A stretch of 39,386 nt of DNA. Origin: Paludibacteraceae bacterium. Its GTDB lineage: Bacteria; Bacteroidota; Bacteroidia; Bacteroidales; Paludibacteraceae. Positions 32,128 to 39,386 of the stretch are shown here, piece after piece. Made by a program: the position numbers and the translations under genes. The stretch is taken from NCBI GenBank assembly GCA_024401645.1, contig JAKSKR010000028.1, forward strand, positions 1 to 39,386. Reading direction: 5' to 3'. Numbering within the stretch: the first letter of the stretch is position 1; each line of letters opens with the position of its first letter. The notes beneath the pieces were generated by a model. The model was not told the origin of the DNA, did not search any database, and worked only from the letters and a program-made list of their open reading frames with translations.

Positions 32128-35100
32128 TTACTTCTTCACGAATTTAGACGAGATGGTACGTTGCCCCATCTGAACGGTTACAATGTAGATGCTTGGCTTA
32201 AGGTCGCCCACATATATGCTGCTGCCGTTGGCAATGGTTTCGCGCTTCATCTGCAAGCCGGTGTAGTCCATAATAGAAACGGTTGCACGCTCTTCTTCGC
32301 CAAGCGAGAACCAAAGGTAGTCGTCAACCGGATTTGGATAGACACGAATGTCGAAACCAACAGCATCGGTCAACTGCAAGTCGGTAATGGTGCTGGTCGA
32401 GTGGTCTGGTGCGTAAGCATTGCGGGCCGCAAAGGTAGGGCGGCTAGTTAACGCCCAAGCCCCATTGCCTTCGTATGAGAAACGTGAGTAAGAGTTTCCC
32501 TTGGTGTGAACTTCGTAACGAACCGAATCAATAACCTCGAGCTGACCATTCTGCATTCTCGAAAGTGTTACGGTCTGGCTCTTCTTCTTGGTGAGTTGGA
32601 AGTTGGTGTGTAGTGGACCCTGTGTGGTAGAGTCGCCATCTGCCCAAAGAATAAGGTAGCCCTTTGCAGGGATGGTCGTTTCACTAGAATAGCCCGTTGG
32701 AATCTGGTAACGAGTCAGGTTGGTGCGTTTGTCTGAAATAAACATTCCACCAAGGTCAACAGCCTGTGTGCCATCGTTGTAGATTTCAATCCAATCGTCA
32801 TCTTCCCTAAAGTCGTCAACATATTGCTTATTGGCAATGCATATTTCGTTGAGGAAGAGTTTGACGTCGGTTGGCGACCACGCAGGGTCTTGCACGAATT
32901 TTGCCCGTAGTGTAAGCGAGTCGCTGAAGGCAGTAGAGTAGTTCTGCTGGTTCGAGGTGCTCAACACTTCCAAGGCGTTGTTGCTATCTTGAATGGCAAT
33001 GTCGAAAGCAAGTGTTGCCGACTTGTTGGCACTGTGCAGTTCAACAGCAATGACGTTCTTGCCTTGTACCAGGAAATCTTTCTTGATGGTGAATTGGCGG
33101 GTAGCATACGAATCCATATCCAACTCGGCATGAAGGGTGTCCGACAGCTGAACGCTAGCAGGGATGTTGAAACGGTATGCTTCGCGGCCGTTGATGTAGA
33201 TGACCACGCCATCGTTAGCCTTCATGGTGCAGAAAAGGTCGCCAGTTGCTGAAAGGTTGGTTACGTTAAAGCTGCTACGAAGGTAAGAAGTGGTGTTAAC
33301 AGGGGTACCGCCAAAGCCCCAGCCGCCACCGCCGAAGCCGCCAAAGTCGCCACCGCCAAAACCGCCGAAGCCTCCACCAAAGCCGCCAAAGTCGCCACCG
33401 CCAAAACCTGGTGTAACGGCACCACCTTGATTGTTGTTGTTCTGCGAACTGATGTTGGTCTTTACAAAGTAGCTCAAGCCGGCACCAAGCGGCGCAGGGC
33501 CCTCGGTCCAAGCATTATCGTCAAAGTTGGCATCCTTCCAGTTGGCACTTACGCCAGCGTTCTGGTAAAGGTATTTCCAGGTCGAACCGCTTGGCAGAAG
33601 GTATTTTTCCTTGCAGACTTCCCATTCCTTAAACTTGTAGCCATCGGGGGCAAGGGCCTTCACGTTAAGCGTTGAACCCTTGAAGAAGTGGCTTCTGAAA
33701 TCGGACTTGTTTATAATGTCTAGTCCGTTCAGGTCGTAGCTAGCCCCTTTCGTGTCGCTGCAAAAACGGATGGGAGCCGGCTCGCCCACACGCAAGTTGC
33801 TTGAAACATGCTTGAACAGATAGTCGGGGCGTGCGGTAATGAAGTTCCTTACCTTTTCGCATTCACCCCTCCACGAGCTGGCCTCGTTCTGTTTCTTGCT
33901 TAACAGGAAGTTGAAGAAGTAGTCGGCCTCGTCGTTCACCAGGTTAATCATGCTGTCCATAACCGCAGAAACGTGTTCTTCGGCAAAGGTGGTACCGGCA
34001 TGAACGGTGAACTTGTTCATGAGGCGCTTCTTTATTTCCGGATTGTCTTTCAGCATAGGGAAGAAGTTACACTTTGCCGCATAGGTAAAGCCATCGGTGT
34101 TCAGGTAGTCGCCGTAGAGTGAAGTAGAGTAGTCGGTGTCGTAGAGAATCCAACGCCACTTGCCGTCTTCCAGGCGCTTCCAAGCCTTAATGTTGCCCAC
34201 CGACCAGTCTTCGTTACAATAGTAGATTTCGGTGGTGAAGTAATTTAGCAGTTCCTCAACGTCAATTATCTTGTTTATTTCGTCGTAGCTGGCGTTTTGG
34301 TTGTTGGCAATGTTCAGAACGTCTTGGTAGCTGTCGCACTCAACGGTTCGTTCCGAAGTTTCTTCAATACAAATCTCCTCTTCGCCAAGACCATAGTTGG
34401 AATAGACGAAATCTTTATTGGTACGTTCCCTAATGCCAAGCATGCCATAGTACTCGCCGTTAACGAAAACAACGGCAGGTTCGTAGGCTTGGTGGTCAAT
34501 GTCCATGTTCGAAGCCGCAAGTGTCTGTAAGAATCCGTCGCGGAAAAGCATACGGCCGAAGTCGTTACCCGAGTTGCGGAGAACGAAACTCTTCCACTTC
34601 AAATTCGGCTTTTCGTTGAAGATGGGGTAGTCCAACTTGTTGGTGCCATACACCTTATTGGCTTTCACCTTGATTGATTTGATTGGTTTTGTTCTTGAAC
34701 AAGCGCCAAAAACGCCCACGTTAACCTCTTGACTGATGCGTTGCACCTTACCTTCGTCGAAGAGTTCGAGGTTGCAAGGGCGGTCCCAGTCGTTCATGTA
34801 GTTTGCCCTGCGGTCCATCGAGCCGCATTTGGTTGGCACTTCGGCCCCGTTGGTACCAATAACCAAAGCGCCCAGTTGGTCACCGAAAAGGTAGTCGCGG
34901 TCGGTGGCAAGCGAAACCACCTTCGTGGAAGTAGGAATGCTGTTGTTAATGAAGTAGGTCGACGTTGTAATGTCGCTGCTTACCTCACCGTCGGTTACCG
35001 CAATAGCGCGAAGAACCGTGGTTGTGTTAATGTTGATGGGGCCACTGTACTTCATGCCCCCCTGTGGCTTTGGCTCGCTACCGTTGGTGGTGTAATAGAT

Positions 35101-35688
35101 GGTGGCAGATGGGCTTGCCGATGTAATGGTTATGCTTTGGTTGCCGTTGTAGAAACCGCCAGACTGACTGAAGACCGGAGCTTTCGACTGGCTTTTAGCC
35201 ACAGCGCCCGCATTTGCCTTTCCCATGGTGGCGGTAAGGAAGTGACCGAAGGTTTCGGCACCGTCTTGGGTTCTGCCATACGAGGTGTTTCGGTACGTTT
35301 TTGGGTAGGTAATTCTATCGATTTCGTTGCCCCTCTCGTCGGAAAGGATAAGGACACCACCATCGCAATCGAGCTTAAAGTTGGCGTGGTTATCCTTGTC
35401 GAGTTCGTCGAAGTAGAAAACGGCATATTGCTTTGGACCAATGTTGGTATTGGCCTTGTTCTGCCACTGGAAGTGGTCATCTTCGTTACCCGAGAAGAAA
35501 TATCTTGAAAGATTGACATTCTCGTCGCCCGAGTTGTAAAGTTCAACCCATCCCTCAAAATTATAGTTCTCGTTGATAATGGCCGATGAATTCCTCACCA
35601 TTATCTCATTAATTTGAACGGCTGCGTTGCTTGCAAGGGGTACAGAAGCCCCCAACAGGCCACACAATAAAATGTAGTTGTGTTTCAT
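32128..35688 (-). CDS. CotH-kinase/lamin-tail protein with T9SS sorting domain
   Basis: This 1186-aa exported protein has a signal peptide (MKHNYILLCGLLGASVPLASNA). In order: a lamin-tail domain (about 23-130; QINEIMVRNSSAIINENYNFEGWVELYNSGD), a chitobiase-like C-terminal domain (about 160-235; ATIYYTTNGSEP), a CotH kinase domain (about 290-620, with GIRERTNKDFVYSNYG and KWRWILYDTDYSTSLYG), a Gly/Phe-rich insert (about 757-797), a beta-sandwich, a second lamin-tail domain (about 940-1060; LFLNEICIANK) and a C-terminal sorting domain (about 1108-1186; DIRVYPNPVDDYLWFSLG, ending SSKFVKK). The last is typical of T9SS cargo, so the protein is probably secreted to or anchored on the surface. CotH domains are protein kinases in spores; the role here is unknown. 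The frame is open to a TTG at 35697; ATG at 35688 chosen. Confidence 0.92.
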   Translation of the reverse strand: MKHNYILLCGLLGASVPLASNAAVQINEIMVRNSSAIINENYNFEGWVELYNSGDENVNLSRYFFSGNEDDHFQWQNKANTNIGPKQYAVFYFDELDKDNHANFKLDCDGGVLILSDERGNEIDRITYPKTYRNTSYGRTQDGAETFGHFLTATMGKANAGAVAKSQSKAPVFSQSGGFYNGNQSITITSASPSATIYYTTNGSEPKPQGGMKYSGPININTTTVLRAIAVTDGEVSSDITTSTYFINNSIPTSTKVVSLATDRDYLFGDQLGALVIGTNGAEVPTKCGSMDRRANYMNDWDRPCNLELFDEGKVQRISQEVNVGVFGACSRTKPIKSIKVKANKVYGTNKLDYPIFNEKPNLKWKSFVLRNSGNDFGRMLFRDGFLQTLAASNMDIDHQAYEPAVVFVNGEYYGMLGIRERTNKDFVYSNYGLGEEEICIEETSERTVECDSYQDVLNIANNQNASYDEINKIIDVEELLNYFTTEIYYCNEDWSVGNIKAWKRLEDGKWRWILYDTDYSTSLYGDYLNTDGFTYAAKCNFFPMLKDNPEIKKRLMNKFTVHAGTTFAEEHVSAVMDSMINLVNDEADYFFNFLLSKKQNEASSWRGECEKVRNFITARPDYLFKHVSSNLRVGEPAPIRFCSDTKGASYDLNGLDIINKSDFRSHFFKGSTLNVKALAPDGYKFKEWEVCKEKYLLPSGSTWKYLYQNAGVSANWKDANFDDNAWTEGPAPLGAGLSYFVKTNISSQNNNNQGGAVTPGFGGGDFGGFGGGFGGFGGGDFGGFGGGGWGFGGTPVNTTSYLRSSFNVTNLSATGDLFCTMKANDGVVIYINGREAYRFNIPASVQLSDTLHAELDMDSYATRQFTIKKDFLVQGKNVIAVELHSANKSATLAFDIAIQDSNNALEVLSTSNQQNYSTAFSDSLTLRAKFVQDPAWSPTDVKLFLNEICIANKQYVDDFREDDDWIEIYNDGTQAVDLGGMFISDKRTNLTRYQIPTGYSSETTIPAKGYLILWADGDSTTQGPLHTNFQLTKKKSQTVTLSRMQNGQLEVIDSVRYEVHTKGNSYSRFSYEGNGAWALTSRPTFAARNAYAPDHSTSTITDLQLTDAVGFDIRVYPNPVDDYLWFSLGEEERATVSIMDYTGLQMKRETIANGSSIYVGDLKPSIYIVTVQMGQRTISSKFVKK
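33335..33408. repeat. 29-bp direct repeats inside the CotH gene
   Basis: An identical 29-bp sequence occurs at 33335-33363 and 33380-33408, offset by 45 bp (15 codons), within a stretch encoding GGDFGGFGGG-type repeats. Slippage here would change protein length without breaking the frame. Confidence 0.85.
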
Positions 35689-35747
35689 AAGTTTCAAATT
35701 CTTTACATTACTTTTTTCACGAAGAAGCTCTCACAGCTCCTTTATGG

Positions 35748-35755
35748 CAAATTTA
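35748..35755 (-). promoter_or_regulatory. -7 box for the CotH gene
   Basis: Minus-strand TAAATTTG fits TAnnTTTG, about 60 nt before the ATG at 35688. No TTG lies at the usual spacing. The sequence between 35756 and 35930 is very AT-rich and shows no gene. Confidence 0.45.
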
Positions 35756-35930
35756 TGGTTATTTTGTCTAAATTATTAATAATATAAGTAATATTTATTA
35801 TGTTTCTCAACATCATTTTCGTGTTATTAAGGGAAATCGACCAAAAGATGTGGTTTGTCATTAAGCAACGTTTTTTAATAAATTTCGATGAAATGTTGAT
35901 AAGTAATAGTACCAAAGGCAACAATATGTT

Positions 35931-35960
35931 TTGATATAATAAGATAAAGTCATAACTTTG
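35931..35960 (+). promoter_or_regulatory. Consensus Bacteroidetes promoter
   Basis: TTG (35931-35933), exactly 19 nt, then TAACTTTG (35953-35960). It would start transcription near 35967, about 265 nt before the next rightward gene, leaving a long structured leader. Confidence 0.72.
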
Positions 35961-35966
35961 TAAAGT

Positions 35967-36077
35967 TAAAATAGGCAGAATATCTGCAACTCAACTCGAA
36001 TGAACACTACAATTAATCTTCCTTAATTTATAGGAAGTTACATCGTTACCAGATGTTAATTGTAATGTTCGTTTTTT
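35967..36077 (+). ncRNA. Candidate structured RNA with intrinsic terminator
   Basis: Downstream of the promoter come a hairpin GCAGA-ATA-TCTGC (35975-35987), then a 15-position inverted repeat with one mismatch (36002-36016 with 36056-36070, outer ends GAACA/TGTTC). The long repeat encloses two inner hairpins, CTTCC/GGAAG (36018-36022, 36033-36037) and CATC/GATG (36041-36044, 36052-36055). This can fold as a three-way junction. Six T follow at 36072-36077, so the structure could end transcription. It matches no riboswitch I recognise; a regulatory leader or free small RNA of about 110 nt are both possible. Confidence 0.5.
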
Positions 36078-36120
36078 GTTTGTCCATATCAGAATGTAGC
36101 GTGTTGCGTTTGCAATGCAC

Positions 36121-36202
36121 CATGTTTTTTGTTTGAATAATGAAATTATTGAATTAGAACATGTTAAGTTTTGCTTTGGAAGGTAATGCACTAGGTCATT
36201 AC
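36121..36202 (+). other. Further stem-loops before the beta-helix gene
   Basis: CATGTT/AACATG (36121-36126, 36158-36163) encloses the perfect AATAAT-GAA-ATTATT hairpin (36136-36150). Then GTAATG/CATTAC (36183-36188, 36197-36202) closes an 8-nt loop. They lie between the terminator-like structure and the ATG at 36234 and have no U runs directly after them. Confidence 0.5.
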
Positions 36203-36233
36203 TGTTGTTGATTCTGTTTTTATAAATTGAAAA

Positions 36234-39200
36234 ATGTATTTTATGAAACGTATACTTTCTCTTGGTTTAGTAACCCCATCTTTTAAGAGATTCTTCTCTT
36301 TATTTGTTCTGTTGTTAATGTCGGTGACTAGTTATGCAGGTGTTTTTCATGTAATAACAACCCAAAATTATAGTAATGGAGAGATCGTACCAGGATCTTT
36401 TGCAGAAGCCGTTAAAGTGGCAAATGAACAGAAGGGAAGTTGGACGATTGAATTTAAAACAGAAGGTGAAATTGTATTAGATAAGACTTTTAAATTCGAA
36501 AATCTAGAAAATCTTGAACTTATAGGTAATGGGAAGGTATGGATAACTATGGATATTTCTAAATATAATTATAGCAAGATTTCGAATTACCTTCACACAA
36601 AAAATGGAATATATTTTAAAAGTATAAAGGATTTAACTGTTAAAGATGTCTATTTTCAATTAGAGGGGGACAAAGAATCAGCTATCCTTTATACTGCATT
36701 TTGGACAGAAAATACATATGTGCATAGTCTCAGTGGATGTAATTTTAAAAGACTTGGCATTTATGTATCTGATACAGGTGGATCGGAAATCACAAAATGT
36801 AAGTTTATTGGATTTGAAAATCGTTATGATGATGTAGCTATTAGATGCTTTCCTCAAGATCCTAAAATAAGATTTGATATCATTAGTAATTGCTTATTTG
36901 AAAATTGTGGTTTATGTTTTAGTAATCTCTTTTTGGGTACATTTCAAAATGACACTTTATTGTCATGTACTAATGCCATTGAAACTTCAATCATAACTAC
37001 AATGAAGGAATGCCGGATTATCGGTGGAGATTACGGAATTAAATCTACAGAAATTCTTGGAATATATGACTGTTTCATTAGTAGTTCAAAGCAATGTTTA
37101 TCTAATGTTAAAGTAAAGGAAGCTATATCAGACTCATTTATATGTAATGACAATTATTATTATAGTCCAATAGATATAAATCAATCAAATGATTATATAA
37201 CATCTATTAGTGAGTGTTTTTTTGAAGCTTATAGTCCTAACAATATTATAGATACAAAATCTTTTGTTGACGTTTACCCATATCTTCGCGGAAATAACTA
37301 TCATTGGACTTATTGGATGTTTAAAGTTGTGGATAATGAGTTAAAGGCACCTAAGATCACATCTATTAATTATTCTAATGGTAAGTATATTATATCAGGA
37401 ACGGCAGAACCAAATGTAGAGGTAGACGTTTACGAATCTCATATTTATGGAGGTCATACTAATTTTTTAGAAAAGTGTACTAGTAACGTTAAAGATGGTA
37501 CATTTACTGTATCTGTGGATAAAGAAAATGTAGAGGTCGCTCGTTTTTGTGCAACAGCAACTTATAGTGGAAAGGGAACTAGCAATCTAGGAGATATATA
37601 TGATTTGTCTCATGTATATGTTAAGGAAAATGGGAAAGGTAGTGGTTTGAGTTGGGACGATGCAATGAGTCCTGATTTTTTTGCATCTCTATTGACTAGA
37701 ATAGAAAATACAACAACGTTTTATGTAGCAGAAGGTGACTACGATTTGTCAAATTATTTAGATGATCGTTTAACTATAGAAAGAGATGTCACTATTTGTG
37801 GTGGATTTTCTAATCAGTTAAAGGGAACCGAGAAAATTACAAATGTTTCTAACAATATAACTAGACTTAAAAATTATAACATATTCTTAACAGGTGGAAG
37901 CAGTGTAAAATTTTCGGGAATTGAGTTTAATAGAGTAGGTATTATCTCCAATTCTGAAGATATTAGATCTTTGTATATAGATAGTTGCTCTTTTTATAAA
38001 AATGCAAATATTAATTTATATAATAATGTAGACGAAGTAGCTATTAGCAATAGTAGATTTGAAGACATTACTTTGTCGACGAGTACATTCAGTGCAGTGT
38101 TAGATTTACGTGCAAACAATATTTCAATTACTAATTCTTCTTTCATAGGTATTAAAAATGAAGATCTCACAGCAGCATATGTTTTAAATTTAAAAGGTAA
38201 AAATTGTACTATTGAAAATTCAACGTTTGCGAATATAACAGGGATTGTTGACTTGATTAGCAGTGCTAATATGAAGTTCAACAATAACACATGTGTTGGG
38301 CTTGACGTCAGGACTATGAATGCTGCTTATAATTACAGTGAATTTTGTGCTCCTAGAATTAGTAGTGGTGAAATGATTGGAAATATTATTGAAAACACAT
38401 CAGAGTATGCGTTACCTAATGTTACCACCTCAAATAATATTTTTATACCACGATATTTTAATAACCCAGGTTTTATTCCTGAGGCTCCGAAAAAAAATAT
38501 CTATATAAAAGAAGAAGAATTGAGTAAGCTGATAAGTGGTAGTTTAACACCGACAAAAGCTTATGACCACGAAGTTTATTTCTTCTCTCCAGAAATAGAC
38601 CGTTCAGGATTCCTACCAGTTGTCCGCTTAAAAAATGATAAGTTGTCAGATGGTACTGATATTCGATTTGCAAAAACTAAAACTAAATTAACTACCGACC
38701 AACGTGGTGTAAAGAGAGAAGATCTTACTTGCCCAGGTGCGTATGAATTATTAGCATCAGAAAGTATAGATAGAAACGCTACCGACTATTATGTGACTAC
38801 AAAAGGTACTGGCAACGGTTCTTCCTGGAAAAATGCTATGAGTTTCAAGACATTCGCAGAATTTGTTCCTGAAGCCGCAAAAGGCGTAACCTTCCATTTT
38901 GCCGCTGGTGAATACTCTTACGATAAGGACATCACTATTGCCAACGATGTTACATTAATGGGTGGTTACTCTGCTAGTCCAAGTGCAACTGATGTGCCAA
39001 GTTCTTGTGGAACAAAGACCATTTTCTCTATAAAATCTAAATTGGAGTTTGGTAATGGCTTGAAAAAAGTTGACATTAAGAATATATCTTTTGGCGAGTC
39101 TGCTGGCATTAATATCCCAACAAGCGATAATTTTAACTTATTATTAAATATCAATAACTGTACGCTCTATGCGCTTTCGGTTGGGAATGCAAAGGAAATT

Positions 39201-39335
39201 AATATCAAAAATTCTACACTCTTAACAAATGTAAGTAATGTAATTGACGTTTATGCGCAAGCAACATTTGTTGAGTCGTGTTTTATTAACTCTGAAGGAC
39301 TAATCATACACGATCATTTCAAGTTTAGGAGTTAG
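36234..39335 (+). CDS. Large secreted repetitive (beta-helix-like) protein, possibly truncated
   Basis: This 1033-aa protein has a long signal region (start at 36234 or ATG 36243; cleavage near MSVTSYAG). The body is rich in N/S/I/T repeats of parallel beta-helix type (for example ISNSRFEDITLSTSTF, ITNSSFIGIKNEDL, IENSTFANITGI). Two homologous modules start with the same motif, YVKENGKGSGLSWDDAM (about 460) and YYVTTKGTGNGSSWKNAM (about 850), each followed by TxxGGxS. Such proteins are surface adhesins or polysaccharide-binding and usually end in a T9SS sorting domain; none is seen. The frame stops at 39333-39335 within a repeat shared with 30964. Codons up to about 38750 are clearly AT-richer than neighbours. 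The enzymatic role, if any, is unknown. Confidence 0.78.
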   Translation: MYFMKRILSLGLVTPSFKRFFSLFVLLLMSVTSYAGVFHVITTQNYSNGEIVPGSFAEAVKVANEQKGSWTIEFKTEGEIVLDKTFKFENLENLELIGNGKVWITMDISKYNYSKISNYLHTKNGIYFKSIKDLTVKDVYFQLEGDKESAILYTAFWTENTYVHSLSGCNFKRLGIYVSDTGGSEITKCKFIGFENRYDDVAIRCFPQDPKIRFDIISNCLFENCGLCFSNLFLGTFQNDTLLSCTNAIETSIITTMKECRIIGGDYGIKSTEILGIYDCFISSSKQCLSNVKVKEAISDSFICNDNYYYSPIDINQSNDYITSISECFFEAYSPNNIIDTKSFVDVYPYLRGNNYHWTYWMFKVVDNELKAPKITSINYSNGKYIISGTAEPNVEVDVYESHIYGGHTNFLEKCTSNVKDGTFTVSVDKENVEVARFCATATYSGKGTSNLGDIYDLSHVYVKENGKGSGLSWDDAMSPDFFASLLTRIENTTTFYVAEGDYDLSNYLDDRLTIERDVTICGGFSNQLKGTEKITNVSNNITRLKNYNIFLTGGSSVKFSGIEFNRVGIISNSEDIRSLYIDSCSFYKNANINLYNNVDEVAISNSRFEDITLSTSTFSAVLDLRANNISITNSSFIGIKNEDLTAAYVLNLKGKNCTIENSTFANITGIVDLISSANMKFNNNTCVGLDVRTMNAAYNYSEFCAPRISSGEMIGNIIENTSEYALPNVTTSNNIFIPRYFNNPGFIPEAPKKNIYIKEEELSKLISGSLTPTKAYDHEVYFFSPEIDRSGFLPVVRLKNDKLSDGTDIRFAKTKTKLTTDQRGVKREDLTCPGAYELLASESIDRNATDYYVTTKGTGNGSSWKNAMSFKTFAEFVPEAAKGVTFHFAAGEYSYDKDITIANDVTLMGGYSASPSATDVPSSCGTKTIFSIKSKLEFGNGLKKVDIKNISFGESAGINIPTSDNFNLLLNINNCTLYALSVGNAKEINIKNSTLLTNVSNVIDVYAQATFVESCFINSEGLIIHDHFKFRS

Positions 39336-39352
39336 AAGCTGTTTAAATTTTT
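39332..39352 (+). repeat. 21-nt repeat, copy 2
   Basis: Identical over 21 nt to 30964-30984. Here it gives the stop codon of the beta-helix gene, but the hairpin partner ACAGCTTC is not present in the following 34 nt, which end the window. It could be the end of a mobile element whose body lies beyond the window, or a dispersed 3'-end sequence. Confidence 0.7.
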
Positions 39353-39386
39353 CTAAAAAATTTTGTTAAGCATCAGAAAACAGAAG

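Noticed and set aside
33296..33420. CRISPR-like or transposon repeat
   Set aside because: The period is an exact multiple of codons and the repeat encodes a Gly/Phe-rich protein segment.
34729..35508. Rightward 259-codon frame antisense to the CotH gene
   Set aside because: The CotH protein has clear domains here; the antisense frame arises from GC-biased codon positions.
35991..36191. Leftward 66-codon frame opposite the structured leader
   Set aside because: It overlaps the inverted repeats that explain the sequence better, and its composition is that of AT-rich noncoding DNA.

Overview
The window looks like a chromosomal segment of an anaerobic member of the order Bacteroidales. The reasons are several exact or near-exact Bacteroidetes promoters (TTG, 19 nt, TAnnTTTG), a DUF4421 outer-membrane protein, a CotH/lamin-tail protein ending in a type IX secretion (T9SS) sorting domain, a fibrobacter-type paralogous domain protein, and an oxygen-reducing A-type flavoprotein. 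A genus cannot be fixed from the sequence alone; a Prevotella-like relative is possible. No tRNA, rRNA, CRISPR array, transposase, integrase or reverse transcriptase was seen.

Layout. 0-3.4 kb: a leftward Sel1-repeat/SUKH fusion gene with its own promoter and terminator, divergent from a rightward secreted YD-repeat-like protein; then a small DnaA domain IV-like protein. 3.4-6 kb: DUF4421 protein and a Wzx-type flippase, coupled. 6.1-6.9 kb: a TerB-like protein and a small internally repeated protein. 7-9.8 kb: an operon of tandem universal stress protein, MltD-like lytic transglycosylase and DUF2461 protein. 9.8-10.8 kb: a gene-free kilobase holding a candidate small RNA and a cluster of short hairpins with two duplicated units. 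10.8-19.1 kb (rightward): an orphan 402-aa protein, a fibrobacter-type domain protein, a giant alpha-2-macroglobulin without thioester, and an HD-domain hydrolase. 19.2-24 kb: a WG-repeat protein, a small membrane protein followed by a decayed 3' fragment of succinate dehydrogenase cytochrome b, an esterase and a flavo-diiron protein. 24.3-31 kb: a complete RND efflux operon (adaptor, pump, TolC-like channel) with a divergent AraC-family regulator. 31-32 kb: a membrane-anchored TerB-DnaJ protein. 32.1-35.7 kb: the T9SS CotH protein. 35.7-39.4 kb: an AT-rich block with a strong promoter, a highly structured 5' leader, and a 1033-aa repetitive secreted protein that may be cut short at a sequence also found after the AraC gene.

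Much of the gene content concerns the cell envelope: flippase, lytic transglycosylase, macroglobulin, T9SS cargo and efflux. Stress and redox functions (Usp, flavo-diiron protein, TerB/DnaJ) accompany it. The least explained pieces are RNA or DNA structures: the leader at 35931-36202, the hairpin cluster at 10356-10687, and two short promoter-terminator units (10201-10318 and, leftward, 24195-24094). These, together with the sdhC remnant, the Sel1-SUKH/YD-repeat pair and the AT-rich mosaic gene at the right end, deserve the closest look. Family names were assigned by reading motifs; no database search was run.
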